From the NCBI RefSeq assembly GCF_000001735.4, contig NC_003076.8, positions 14,883,835 through 14,947,834 on the forward strand: a stretch of DNA of 64,000 nt, written 5' to 3'. Numbering within the stretch: position 1 is the stretch's first letter; every line of letters starts with the position of its first letter. A program made the translations under genes and the position numbers. This document shows positions 1 to 11,417 of the stretch, piece by piece. The notes beneath the pieces are model-generated. The model was not told the origin of the DNA. It was given only the letters and a program-made list of their open reading frames with translations, and ran no database searches. This DNA comes from Arabidopsis thaliana. Taxonomy: Eukaryota; Streptophyta; Magnoliopsida; Brassicales; Brassicaceae.

Positions 1-209
1 TAATTTTCGTTTCAAATCTTTTTTTCAGTTTACTTTTATTTTTGTTCTTGGCAGCTTTTGTCTTTTTCTCTTCCCCTCTTCTTTTTTTTCAGTATAATAT
101 TCTGTAATTTTTTTCGTAGATTAAATAAACGAGTAAATGCTGATTTGAAGTACTATTGGGTCTGATTTGAAGTAGACAATATACTCTGCCATTCTCCATT
201 TCTACATCT
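1..209. other. AT-rich left edge, no gene assigned
   Basis: Pyrimidine-rich and AT-rich sequence with no convincing open frame or splice pattern. It could be untranslated or flanking DNA of a gene lying outside the window. Confidence 0.3.
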
Positions 210-460
210 AAGCCTGGGCAAATAAACCGAACCGAATGTACCAAACCAAAACCGAAACAAAAGAACCAAAAATTGAAAACTAACCAAATAGATACTAAAT
301 TCTATAACCGAAACCGAATGGATATAAACCGAAATATTTTGGATAACCAAAAATATCCGAAATATAAATATATTTTTGAAAATATTAGTTATTTTTACAC
401 TGAATAATTAAAAATACTCGAGAATATATATAAACTTAGTAAAAATACTCGACAAAAACG
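210..460. repeat. Dispersed ACCGAA-type repeat
   Basis: The stretch is built from recurrent ACCGAA, CCAAA and ATATCCGAAA words followed by an AAAATATTAGTTATTTTTA-like block. The same vocabulary recurs at about 8690-8760, 21400-22290, 48975-49060 and 61005-61160, so this is a diverged dispersed repeat. I could not assign it to a named transposon family. Confidence 0.6.
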
Positions 461-642
461 AGTGCCGGAAAGGAGCAGAGATAGGAGGAAACACATAACC
501 AGGGTTGAAAGCCAAATTCAGAGAGAAAAGATTCCAGAGCTGTTACATCCCCAAATCAATGAGTGATAGATAGAGGAAAACAAAAAAAAAGGTTTTTGGA
601 GTTACATCTCCAAATGTCTGTGTTTGAACAATGTCATATTGT

Positions 643-1683
643 TTACACGAAAGAGTTGTTAAAGAGCAATATTAATCTAGGAAGGTTCTCAAGAGCCACT
701 GTGAAGAGGCCACCAAGAATAAACATCAAAACAAATGCAAAAAATATCCTCCCAATGTATTTCAGACTTTGCTCTCCGATTTCTGGTGTTGAATCATTTG
801 CAAAACCCTGCAAAGCAAACCACAAAACACTTCAGCATTTTCCCACAATCCGATAAACTACAGGGAAATCACATAACAAACGCCAAGTGATATGAAACCA
901 ACACCATAATCTCAAGCAAGAAGAAGTTTACAGTTATTTTACAGTCTACCAAGTCAACTGTTTCAACATTCTTCTGTTCCTTATCGAGCTCATTCTCTAT
1001 ATTCTAACAGACGTATGGTTCTAGTTTTTCTACACTCCTACTTAGGCTTTGACAATGAAAAGTATTCTAAGTATAAGTTAGATACTAAACTGTAATCATG
1101 CTAGCATCAACTATTCAGATATTTATAACACAATATCACACTATGAAGCTACTAACAAACTCAAGATACTTACCGTCGAAAATACAGAAGAAAACCGCTG
1201 TTGTCGATTGTTTTTCTCCGTTCCTGCATCAAAGAGAAAAGATTGGCATTAGAGTACATGAACCAAAGGTAAAGAGCTACATAATGCAGTTTGACAAGAA
1301 TTAAATTACCAGGTAGATCAGCATCAACAACTGTCTTCAACTTCCAACCAAGTCCATAATTCAGAAGACTAGCATTATCACCAAAACTAATAGGCTCTTC
1401 ACCTTCCTTTGCTGCTTCGATGTAAATCACTCGAGGTTTCAACGAACCAAGTTTCCTGTTGATCACAGAGACAGCAAACTCCGCCTTTGTCCCTGTTGTG
1501 AATCGGTAGTCTTTACCAGAAACTTCACAAAAAACCTCCAGAAACTAGTATACCACAATCAACAATGTTTTAGTTAACCAAAAACAACACTAGTATAAAC
1601 AAAAATCAACGAGAGTTTAGACCAAAAAAAAAAAAAAAAATCAACGAGTTAAGGAAACCTACAGGTGATGTATCGTCCACCAT
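643..1683 (-). CDS. Small plant protein with C-terminal membrane anchor (156 aa, 4 exons)
   Basis: Reading the minus strand, ATG at 1683-1681 opens a frame that splices cleanly as 1683..1663, 1544..1310, 1223..1174 and 807..643, all with GT-AG borders and consistent phases, giving 156 residues. The first two thirds are soluble and mixed charge. Residues about 122-145 form one strongly hydrophobic helix (IFFAFVLMFILGGLFTVAL), and the chain ends about ten residues later, the arrangement of a tail-anchored membrane protein. No signal peptide or catalytic motif is visible. I recall an unknown protein (AT5G37480) at this position but cannot assign a function. Sequence from 460 to 642 is its probable 3' UTR, and the 5' UTR and promoter lie between 1684 and about 2150. 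Exon structure is well supported; membrane topology is inferred. Confidence 0.85.
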
Positions 1684-2489
1684 TACTTTATTTGATCAGC
1701 CAGATGCATATAAGTTACTGCCAAAAGAAGCAAAGAACATAACAAATCAATATACTCAAAAACAAATCTTTGACAGAACACATTTGTCTTCAGAAATTGA
1801 CTTGAGTTTAGATCTAAGCCTGAGTTATGTCCGAACTAGATCATGATAAGATTTATCACTAACCAATTCATATCAAATTCTAAAATCGATTTTAAGCAAC
1901 AAAATGAAGTCAAATCTAATCTATGTGAAATAGCAAAGCAAGAATACGAAGGATCAATCGGGAAATTTTTACCAGGACTTGATTCTTTCCAGAAGAAAAT
2001 CCCAACTGCGAGAAGTGAGAAAGAGGATTGGAGTAAGAAGAAACAATCTTCGAAACCCTAAATTCTGAGAAAGAGGAAGATCGAAAAACAGAGACGACTT
2101 TGTGAATCCCAAATTATGGAAGATGAGTCAACTTAGAATCATTGACCAATTTAAACCGATTTTGTAAACCATGTCATAATGTATTCGAGTTATAAAACTT
2201 AACTTGTTGAACACTTGCGGCCGTACCAGTTTTTTTTTTCAGGATTTTTTTTAAAAAATTGATCTTAAAAATTAGCAAAAACTAATTTTAATGTAATTTA
2301 TCATGAATTTTTCATCCTGAAAAGACAATTATCAATTATGTATCTGATTTTTGTTTTTAACGTTGAATATTATCTTTTTATTTTTAAAAAACAATCAAAT
2401 TAAACAAAACTCAACAACAAAAATAAATTAAACACAACAATATAAACAAATTAAGTCTAATACGGTAAACCTTTTTGGAAGAGATAAGC
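1684..2489. other. 5' flank of the small membrane-anchored gene
   Basis: This stretch holds the probable 5' UTR and promoter of the minus-strand gene at 643-1683, including an A-tract at 1623-1641 just inside the gene. Short frames here have no supporting splice or family evidence. From about 2220 onward the DNA is plain AT-rich intergenic sequence. Confidence 0.4.
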
Positions 2490-3210
2490 AAAACAGCACA
2501 CCAGCATGTGTCACCTCCTAAGAAAAGCAAAGACACGAATAAAGGAAAAGCGCTAGATCCCCGGAAGAGATAGATCACCGACATCGTTCTCCAATATCAT
2601 AGAACTCCAAACCAGTAAACCCGAAATTCGTCATCAATTGAAGCCACAACGTTTTACGTAAGAACTCTAGAATCTTCATCCTTCAAACAACAAATTTTCA
2701 GAAACTCAAATTGGACTAGAGTTTCCACCGTTAAACAAGGGAAATTAAAATAAAATCCATCTACCCAAAAAACATTAATAAAATCGATACAAAATTAAAT
2801 TGAAGGAGAAAATAAAAACTAAATATAGATAACATCGGATCTAAAATGTACCAGATTCGCCAAAGAGATGAACGATGAAACTACTATAGAAAAGTCAGTC
2901 ATCGACAATGAAGAGACCGCTCGTCGGCCATGCACCACAAAGGCTGACTCAAGCTGAAAACAAGGCGCACATCGCCATAAAAGAGAAACGGCTGATGATG
3001 GTAAAAAATCCGGCTATAACCGCTAGGATAGCCAGTTGTTGTCGGACAAGAGCTAACCACCGCTACTGAAATAGCTATCGATGTCAGACCAGAGCCGAAT
3101 ACACACCGAACGACAAGAACTTTTTTTTATGATTTTTGCTGATTTTTGCTGAATAGGTCTAGAGGGACAACAAGGACAACAAAAGTACAACACTCTAGAC
3201 CTATGAATAT
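2490..3210. repeat. Retroelement-like non-coding repeat, family undetermined
   Basis: The segment is less AT-rich than its flanks, has no long open frame, and ends with a repeated GATTTTTGCT unit and a 12-bp inverted repeat (3153-3164 against 3193-3204). On the minus strand it reads like a non-coding leader or a non-autonomous retroelement. I considered a Sadhu-type or LINE-derived element but cannot confirm a family without a database search. Confidence 0.35.
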
Positions 3211-3682
3211 GATCCTAGCTGATTTTTTTTTCCTAGTTGCTTTCTTTTTTAATTTCATTACTTTTTTCTTAACACGGTTTAATTTCATTACTTAATTGCT
3301 TTGTTGTCTTGCCCGTCTTGCTTAAGTTCCTTACGTGTAAAAGAACCCAAAAACAACCAAACTCATTTTTTTTAAAACAACCAAACTCTTATGGTCTTTA
3401 GTTAGGTTCGATATTTTATATATCTGGTCAGTATAACAAGTAACAGAACATTCTACCAGTTTAATTAACTTGTACAAAAGTATTTTGCGGGATAAAACTC
3501 CATCACATCAATATATTCAGAGTAAATTGACACATTCTTAACCCTTTTACAAAAAAAAAAATTGACACATTCTTCTTTGTAACATTGACAAAAACTGAGA
3601 TTTAGTCCACAATAATTAACTACAGAACTAACCTCAACGAACTAATCAACTGAAAGTTCTTTTATTCCTTGAAAAATTCAAT

Positions 3683-3870
3683 GGTCAAAAGTTTCCAGTC
3701 CCTAGACCAACACAACTTGCAAATTAGACCTAATTAAACCTTCCTCATTCTCTCTTTTCCCCTAATTTTGACCAACAAATATTGACTTAGAAAAAAAAAA
3801 CCATTACATATAAATATAATCTCATCCCAACCCAAAATCTTAAAACCCAAGTCAATACTATTGACGTCAA
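3683..3870 (+). promoter_or_regulatory. W-box cluster, TGACGTCA palindrome and TATA box of PUB21
   Basis: TTGAC cores occur at 3683 (reverse), 3768, 3782, 3850 (reverse) and 3861, and TTGACGTCAA at 3861-3870 contains the palindromic TGACGTCA bound by TGA-type bZIP factors. An ATATAAATATA box lies near 3808-3818, about 95 bp before the ATG, so the 3850 and 3861 motifs may fall in the 5' UTR. W-boxes are bound by WRKY factors, so stress or elicitor induction is an inference. Confidence 0.55.
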
Positions 3871-3909
3871 CCAAAACAAAAAAGTCACTATTTTTGCATT
3901 TTACAAAAC

Positions 3910-5217
3910 ATGGGTTTTTTATGGAGAACGAGATCTAACGAGAAGAAGATAACTCCGGTTTTGAGTTGGCCGGAATCAGAACCGGAGTCAGAGATAACAA
4001 TTCCACCGGAGTTTCAATGTCCAATCTCGATCGATCTAATGAAAGATCCAGTAATAATCTCAACAGGCATTACTTACGACCGCGTAAGCATCGAAACATG
4101 GATCAATTCAGGCAACAAAACATGTCCAGTCACGAACACTGTCTTAACCACGTTCGATCAAATCCCAAACCACACGATTCGTAAGATGATTCAAGGATGG
4201 TGCGTGGAGAAAGGATCGCCGTTGATTCAACGTATTCCGACGCCACGTGTCCCTTTAATGCCATGTGAGGTCTACGAGATTAGTAGAAAATTATCGTCTG
4301 CGACGCGGCGTGGGGATTACGAGAAATGTGGGGTGATTATTGAGAAGATTAAGAAGTTAGGGGATGAGAGTGAGAAAAATCGAAAGTGTGTTAATGAAAA
4401 CAGCGTCGGATGGGTTCTTTGTGATTGTTTCGACAAGTTCTCGGGAGATGAGAAATTAACGTTTATGTTGAATGAGATTTTGTCTTTGCTGACGTGGATG
4501 TTTCCGATTGGTTTAGAGGGTATTTCGAAACTCGCGTCTGCGACATCATTTCGTTGCGTGGCGGGTTTGTTGAAGAGTACGGATGATTCCGTTCGTCAAA
4601 ACGCCGCGTTTATTATGAAGGAGATTCTCTCATTAGACGAAACGCGAGTTCACTCGTTTGCGGTTGAGAACGGAGTCGCCGAAGCGTTAGTAAAGTTGAT
4701 TCGCGATTCGGTTTCGTCTAGTTCAACAAAATCTTCGTTGATAGCGATTTATCAAATGGTGTTGCAAAAGCCTGAAATCGCGTCGGAGTTTCTCGAAATT
4801 GGTTTGGTGAGTATAACGGTGGAGATGATCGTTGATGCCGAGAATAGCGTTTGTGAAAAAGCGTTAGCGGTTCTTGACGCGATTTGCGAAACAGAACATG
4901 GTAGAGAGGAAGTGAGGAAAAATGCGTTGGTGATGCCGCTTTTGGTGAAGAAGATTGCGAAGGTTTCTGAATTAGCGACTAGGAGCTCAATGTCAATGAT
5001 TTTGAAGCTGTGGAAAACAGGAAACACGGTTGCGGTTGAAGATGCGGTGCGTTTGGGCGCGTTTCAGAAGGTGTTGCTTGTGTTGCAAGTTGGGTATGGA
5101 GAAGAGACTAAGGAGAAAGCGACAGAGTTGTTGAAGATGATGAATACACAAATGAAATTGATGAGTGATTGTGTTGATTCTTTAAAAGAGTTTAAGTATA
5201 TCAAAAAGCCATTTTGA
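3910..5217 (+). CDS. PUB21: U-box E3 ubiquitin ligase with ARM-like repeats (PUB21)
   Basis: A single-exon frame of 435 residues. A U-box occupies about residues 31-103, with the signature PPEFQCPISIDLMKDPVI and the downstream CPVTNTVL and IPNHTIRKMI blocks that form the E2-binding fold without zinc. The rest (about 120-425) is a run of alpha-helical armadillo-like repeats that typically select substrates. Proteins of this class transfer ubiquitin from an E2 to target proteins in the cytosol, and close relatives act in stress and defence signalling. Length and architecture fit the plant PUB20-PUB24 clade, and I recall this locus as PUB21 (AT5G37490). The ATG at 3910 follows a plausible TATA box and gives the full U-box. 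No substrate can be inferred from the sequence. Confidence 0.95.
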   Translation: MGFLWRTRSNEKKITPVLSWPESEPESEITIPPEFQCPISIDLMKDPVIISTGITYDRVSIETWINSGNKTCPVTNTVLTTFDQIPNHTIRKMIQGWCVEKGSPLIQRIPTPRVPLMPCEVYEISRKLSSATRRGDYEKCGVIIEKIKKLGDESEKNRKCVNENSVGWVLCDCFDKFSGDEKLTFMLNEILSLLTWMFPIGLEGISKLASATSFRCVAGLLKSTDDSVRQNAAFIMKEILSLDETRVHSFAVENGVAEALVKLIRDSVSSSSTKSSLIAIYQMVLQKPEIASEFLEIGLVSITVEMIVDAENSVCEKALAVLDAICETEHGREEVRKNALVMPLLVKKIAKVSELATRSSMSMILKLWKTGNTVAVEDAVRLGAFQKVLLVLQVGYGEETKEKATELLKMMNTQMKLMSDCVDSLKEFKYIKKPF

Positions 5218-5277
5218 CATAAACGACAGATTAGATTTCAACTAATAATACAAAAACCTTTGAAAGAAACATTGAAT

Positions 5278-5337
5278 CTTGGGGATCAAGCAAATATTTT
5301 GGGCCCCCAACAATGGTTAATTCTTGGGGATCAAGTC
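5278..5337 (+). repeat. Direct repeat of CTTGGGGATCAAG flanking a GGGCCC site
   Basis: CTTGGGGATCAAG appears twice about 46 bp apart, with TTTGGGCCCCCAA between the copies. TGGGCC is a site II type element. The pair sits just upstream of a TATAAAA box at about 5357, so it may be part of a promoter. Confidence 0.45.
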
Positions 5338-5468
5338 TCTCCGACTCTCCCCACTAATATAAAACTCACTTATCTTCTCTTTTTCTTCTTTCATCTCTTT
5401 ATCTATCTCTCAAACATTTCTCTTTACATATCCAAAATTTTTCAAAATTTTTATTTCTCTATAACTTG

Positions 5469-5648
5469 ATGGATCGTGTGAAATCTAATATTTGTTCGCA
5501 TATTCCTCTTATTGGGTGTGTCATGGACGTTCTTTTTCTACTTTTTACATCAGATTCTTCGAGTGACGCAGGCAAAGAAATTGTTGATACAGGTAATCTT
5601 GAAGCTCAGAAGAACTTCAGACAACTACAGTGTATTAAGCTCGGTTAA
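5469..5648 (+). CDS. Possible small gene, 59-aa ORF, function unknown
   Basis: An ATG at 5469 opens a 59-codon frame. It is preceded by a TATAAAAC box at about 5357-5364 and a long CT-rich leader that looks like a plant 5' UTR. The peptide begins MDRVKSNICSH, has a hydrophobic stretch (VMDVLFLLF) and an acidic and serine-rich middle, and matches no family I recognise. A CAG/GTAATC sequence near 5590 could be a splice donor, so the true product could differ. The region lies between the PUB21 3' end and the GORK 3' end. The promoter-like layout is the main support; coding status is uncertain. Confidence 0.25.
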   Translation: MDRVKSNICSHIPLIGCVMDVLFLLFTSDSSSDAGKEIVDTGNLEAQKNFRQLQCIKLG

Positions 5649-5760
5649 TTGCTCTCTACGATAAAATTATTTACATAGTCTCTATGTTTTTGGTGTAATT
5701 CTAAATATTATAAATTAGTGCAATAGCTTGAAATATATAATAACGTGATAGTTCTGCTTT

Positions 5761-5936
5761 TGTCTCAAAATGCTCTACAAGAACTCAAATGATTCTATGT
5801 GATGATCAAAAAAGAATCGAAGATTTGAATACTATGTTTGCTCTGCGATAGATAAATTGTGTCAAAATGCTCTAGAATATAAAAACCTCAAATGAATCAT
5901 CGGAAAAATCGAAGAGTCCATCATTATGTTTGATCA
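5761..5936. repeat. Imperfect tandem duplication (~97 bp) at the GORK 3' end
   Basis: The stretch starting TGTCTCAAAATGCTCTA at 5761 is repeated starting at 5858, followed in both copies by CTCAAATGA, then AATCGAAGA and ATTATGTTTG-like words. The second copy overlaps the GORK stop codon region, so one unit lies in or beside the GORK 3' UTR. Confidence 0.6.
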
Positions 5937-8900
5937 GTAGTATCACTGATCATATACAATTTGTGTCCATCACTAATCATATCAATGTCTGTGATACGAC
6001 CTTGGTCTTCTGATAATAGTACAAATGAGGCTCCATCCGATAGCCCTAGCTCTTTCGCAGCGGTTACTATGAGTTTCTCGAGATTGCTTGGGATCCAAAC
6101 CACAACTCCGTGCTTTCTACTACGCTCTTCTTTCGCCTCTTGCGGGTGGAATGGAAACACCGTGCATTTCCGTCTCTCAATTCTCTCCTCTGTTTTTCAA
6201 AACATAAATCAAATTCAAGAATTACAAGATCCATTTTTGAGTTGTATCGTCTGAAGGAAGTATACGAGTACCTTGTAATTCACGCAAGCTTGACGGGTAG
6301 ATAGACGACTGAGCATTTTTCACATCTTCGAGTAACTTAATCAGTTTCTTGTTTCCGCACAATCGGGCTTCATCAAGCGGAGAATTCCCCCATCTTCAAA
6401 GAGAGAAGTTATGAAGTCTATAAACTATAGTTTTAAAGAATTAAATGATTCATTTTGCATGATTTTTACCGGTCTTTAGAAATAACGCTTGCTCCAGCTT
6501 CAACCAACATTTTAGCCATCAAGAATAACCCTTCAGAAGCCGCGACATGAAGCGGCGTTCTGTGATCATAATCTTCACTGTTTGGGTTCATACCGCTTGA
6601 AAGCAATCTCTTGAGAAAATCAGAGTCGCCTTTAGCAACTGTCGTGCAAAGGAAGTTTCCTGAATCTTCTAAATTAAAGGAGGCTCCTTCTTTGACAAGC
6701 AAACCAATCACTCCTTCTTGTCCTGCTTTCACAGCCTCAAACAATGGTGTGTGTCCGAACTTATCTGCGAAAATTTGTGATCAAAAGCGTAAACATAAAA
6801 CAATGTAATGTTTTCCATTAGAACGATTCATATTTTACCTTTTAGATTGACATCAACACCTTCCTGAATAAGGAATAATGTAATGTCTTCATAGCCTCTA
6901 CATGCTGCAAGATGCTGGATATAAAAAAGAATCAAAGTTAAGCTCTTAAAAGAAAGATAATCGATAAGCGACAAACGTACAAGCGGTGATCTTCCATCGT
7001 AATCGGTTTTGTTAGGATCGGCTCCAGATCGGATTAAGCTCTTAAGCTGGTAAAAATCTCCTTGGAAAGCTGCACTGTTTACTTTCAATGCAAGTTCTGC
7101 TTCTTGTTTCCCAATGTGAATCACTATGTCAGATTCTAGCTTCTTTATCCTATCATTTGATTCCTTCTCCTGCCAAAACCAAGTTTGAGTGAGTTGCAAG
7201 ATTTCTCAATCGAGTTTCAAAACCCTAAGTAAGAGATAGAAAAAAGAGTACCTCCATAATATTGTTCAAGATTGTGCGTCCGTCGTGAAAATAAATCTCG
7301 AGGATGTTTGAGAAAGACTGTTTATCGAGTCGTAAAAGATGGCATAGCTCACAAACCCTAACAGTGAAAGGTTGAGAAATGTTGCAAATGATGGAGATGT
7401 CTCCAAAAGAAGTGTGAGGCCCAAGTAACGTCACACTCTCTTCTGATCCATCTGTTTTTGTAACAAGAGCCTCCTATAAAAATCCCCAAAAATTACAAAG
7501 TGAGACATACAAGAAGCAAAGATAGACACAAGCACAATGAGATTTTACGTACCAGTAAGCCTTCACAGACGAAATACAAATGATCCACGACGTTTCCTTG
7601 CTCTGTTATTACTTCTCCTGGAAGAAAATACTCTTCATGGAGCCTTATAACTATTTGATTAATAAACTCTGTGGAGCAGCCTTTGAAGAGAGGAACTTTT
7701 TTGATGTAAGGCAGATACAATAATTGCGCAATCTGCAAGAAAAATGTGTATTAGTTAGGGTGTCAATGCGCGCTAATCCGTCATGCAGCAGGCTAAGATA
7801 TTGAGCGGGTTATGCGGACCGGCTTGACAAAGATTGTGTTCCAAGAAACACTAACTCTAACCTAAAAAGTACATGAATATTTGTTGGTAACAAAACGAGA
7901 ATTTTGTTTTTATAATTAGGGTACCTTGGCGCGGATTGATGCTGGGATGTCCTGAAGCATGACAGTGTCGGTGTAGTGACTGTCGTACTGCAATCTAACA
8001 TGACCAGTTATCTGGCTACGAAGGTCTCTCCCGAGTTTTTTGCGGTTCATGAAACTTATGAGATCATTCATTTTATCTCTGAACCTCTCTGTGTTTGAAC
8101 CTTTCACAATCAAGGCAGTGATGTTACCAATAAGGTAAGCACCGAGAACCATATCAAACGAAACATATATCATCACGAATATCATTTCCCTCAGATTCAC
8201 CGCGTGAATGTCTCCATAACCTAAAACCAAAACGAAAAAAAAAAAACCCATCAATCTCTTTGTTAGTAACTAATTAAATTAGCATCAAAATAGAATTGGT
8301 TTTTATACCGACAGTTGCCATAGTGACAATGGCGAAGTATAGAGCGGTAGTATAACGTTTCCAGAGATCGATTTCTCGGAAATTCTCGTAGCTATAGTCT
8401 CCTAGCTTCAAGCTACCGATCCAAGTGTAACCTTCGTTTTCTGGAGGAAGAGTGGTGGCCAAGTAATAGAAGATACAAGCAGCAGTGTGAGTACAATAAA
8501 CTTCAACGAACAAGAGCTTTAAGATTCTAGTGAATAGATAGTTGATTCTTGTGTCTTTCTCAAGCCTTTGGAAAAACTCAACCACTTTGCGAACCCGAAA
8601 TAGCCTTATCCACAACAAGTACCTCACCAACTCATGTTTCCCTGATGCCTACAAAAAGGTTAGGGTAGGAGTATAAACCAAACCAAACCGAATCAGAACC
8701 AAAAATGTATTTAAATAACCCAATTGGTTTATTATTTAAACATCGAAATCGAAGTGAAACTGATTTTAGTGTAAACTAACCAAATGAATTGATATTTATG
8801 TGAATTTTATTTTAATTATATAAGAAATTATAATATGTGTTATCATATTAGATAAATATAATATTAGTTAAGAAATATTTTTATATGTTTCAAAGTTACT

Positions 8901-11049
8901 TTTACAAAATTTCCAACCTAACTAAGCTAAAATTGCATCAAGTAGGAACTAAAGTTGCATCACCTAGAAACGAACCAAACAAATTACAAATAGTGTTTAT
9001 TTGGTTTGAGTTTTTATAAACCAAGAAATATTTATAAGCTATAGTGTTTCTTTGGTTTGACTTTTGTTGAAGATCTAAGCAAATATCAAAAGCAAAGTTA
9101 AGTACCTTATAAATAAGATCCCAAGGGAAGCAACCGATGAAATCCATGAGAAAATGCGACTTCAAGTACCTGATGAAAGACATACTTCCTCCATTAAAGG
9201 CTATATAAGTAGAAATGGTTAAAATGATTGTAAGAGTCTAATATATATAACTGACCGGAAAGCAATACGTGTTGGTTTGTAGACAGTCCGGTAGGTCTGA
9301 GTATCGCGATAGGCAACAAAGAACTGAAGAACAATATCGACCAAGAACGCGATCTGACCAACAATGTCAAGTACAAAGAGTCTCTCAGGCAGACCGCGGA
9401 AGAAACCAAACTCCATGGGAGTGAACAATGAGGAGTATATTGCCCACACCAATATAAACATTTCCCATGCCTTGTACCACCTGATCAATTTCTTCTCACT
9501 TTTCATTAATTCAGGTCTAATCAAAGATTCTTGAAAATGTAAAGATTGTGGCTTATACTTGATTCGTCAAATTGGTAATGTAGCTAAACGGAATCGTGGG
9601 AAGGAGACAAATGAAAATAATACTATAGTTATTAGTTAAGTGCAAGCAACAACGTTTTAAATTTTATTTGTTTAAGATCGACATAGCTGGACTAAGTTGA
9701 ATATACATTTTCACTAGTATAGTTTTGTTATTTTATAGTTAATGTTATTATGCTTAGAAGAACAGGTGGATGAAATATCCACGTGTGGCCTCTGGTTACG
9801 GCAGCTTTAGTGGAACCAATTAATAATCCGATCTTCGATGATTCTGTCACAACGCATAATTACTAATATAACCCTAGTGAAACATTTATGGGAGTGTAAC
9901 AGTATCCTCTAGTGGATTCAAGTTGTTTAACGTAGTATTTTTTTTTTTATTCCTGGTGCAATTTAACGTAGGATTCTATTTAAAGATAGATTTAAAGTTT
10001 TTCCTTGTTTTGGTCGGAATTTGGTTTTAGATTTAAGTTTTAAATTTTCAATAGGTCGGCTGCAAATAAAACAAATGCTTAGATTGAGGTGATCAGTGGA
10101 CAACGAAAGAGAAGAAATATATCACAAGGAAGTGTCCCACCAATTTCTTTTTTCTTAGTAAATAATAATGAAAAGAATATCGACAACAAAATCACCTGAT
10201 TAGCATCTAATATCTACTTTTGATAAGTGATGAAGATTATTCATCTAAATCCTAAGGCTATTAATGGATGATACGAATTAAGCGATTAGACCATTTTATT
10301 TTTAGAGCGAACAATAAATTCTGTAGACCAAATTCACTTTTACGTAAAAAAGATATATCGTTAGTCCATTGTAGACGGATTCTATTTTTATTATTTTGTA
10401 TTACTATAAATTATACTTTATGAACGGTAAATAAAAAGCAATCCAAACTGTAAACGGATTTGTCCATTCTAATTATCGTAATTTTTCGAACCTTAAATCA
10501 TTTAGTTGTTTTAAAAAATCCTTGACATAAATATTAATATTTAAACTAGATTGAAGTGATACTAATATTAGATTAGATTGGTGACACAGCCTTAAAAATG
10601 AGCAGAAAGAAATAACGATAAGAGTTTTAGTGATTGATAATTATTAAAATGGTGAATTTTCTATTATTGTATTATTCGAAGTTAAAACTAGGGAGACAAG
10701 TTTTTGAAGTGGTATGGTGAATAAAGTTTTTTTCTGAAGTTACAGAAAAAAAAACAGAAGATATTTTGAAGGTTTCAAGAAAAGTATTTTCTACGTATTT
10801 ATCTCCCGATAGAAAGGAAACTCTTCAAGTGCATGATGAAGAAAGAGAAAAAAGAAAGAACCTGTTTTTGGGATGAATGATGTATTTATAATCATTATGA
10901 CCATCGGTTTCAATTCTCCGATGCTCTGATGAATCAAGCCACCGAAACGTCTCGGCTAAACTGAGTTTTCCTCTTCTTGATGAAACGTCGTCGTTTGATT
11001 CCTCTTCTTCATGATCTATTATCTCTTGCCGTCTCCGGAGACGTCCCAT
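5924..11049 (-). CDS. GORK: Guard-cell outward-rectifying Shaker K+ channel GORK (820 aa, 12 exons)
   Basis: Splicing 11049..10862, 9480..9256, 9169..9106, 8648..8309, 8220..7925, 7732..7553, 7473..7252, 7169..6981, 6914..6839, 6764..6470, 6393..6272 and 6189..5924 gives an in-frame 820-residue protein with GT-AG introns throughout. Order of parts: acidic N-terminus, six membrane segments (about 75-320) with an Arg-rich S4 (RYLLWIRLFRVRKV), pore motif TVGYGD at about 271-276, cyclic-nucleotide-binding-like domain (about 380-500), ankyrin repeats (about 530-700), and a C-terminal KHA domain. This is the Shaker K+ channel layout. Length and sequence match GORK, the plasma-membrane channel that releases K+ from guard cells during stomatal closure; its paralogue is SKOR. 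Intron 1 is unusually long (1.38 kb) and carries a repeat also found upstream. Intron 3 holds an ACCGAA-type repeat fragment. Confidence 0.97.
9830..10470. repeat. Diverged repeat inside GORK intron 1 (copy A)
   Basis: This intronic segment is collinear with 11640-12880. Shared words in order include GTGTAACAG, GTTTAACGTAGGATT or a close variant, TTTTAAATTTTC, GGTCGGCT, AGAGAAGAAAT, ATATCGACAA, AATCACCT and GCATCTAA, then a second part with GACCA, GGTAAATAAAAA and a TTTGTCC end. Both copies are diverged and non-coding, resembling an old non-autonomous DNA transposon or a segmental duplication. Confidence 0.55.
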
Positions 11050-11409
11050 GTTTTCAAGAATCGGTTAAATGAAATCTCCGGCGATCTCTTCGACACAAAG
11101 ATCTAGAAAAACAGAGTTTAATACCCGATTCAACTCTTGAATCTGACACTCGAAACTTCGTCTTTTTGGTAGAAGATAGATCTTGTAATGTTTTACAAGT
11201 TGAAGAGAAAAGGCGGGAAGATCACGAGAGCTGCTTCTCTGTTTTTTTCCAAATTATTTTTTGTTTGGTCTTCTTTAGTTCTTCTTTCTCGTGATGTTAA
11301 AGCTATATTGATTTTGTTTCTGTCGAGAAACTACTGTTTTTTTTTTGTTTGGTTTGGACTCTTTATTAGTTGAAGTGTATAACGTAAGGTTTTGTCTAGA
11401 AGGACCGAA

Positions 11410-11417
11410 TTTATATA
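11410..11417 (-). promoter_or_regulatory. Candidate TATA box of GORK
   Basis: On the minus strand this reads TATATAAA, about 360 bp upstream of the GORK ATG. That would give a leader of roughly 330 nt. Assignment is by motif and position only. Confidence 0.45.
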
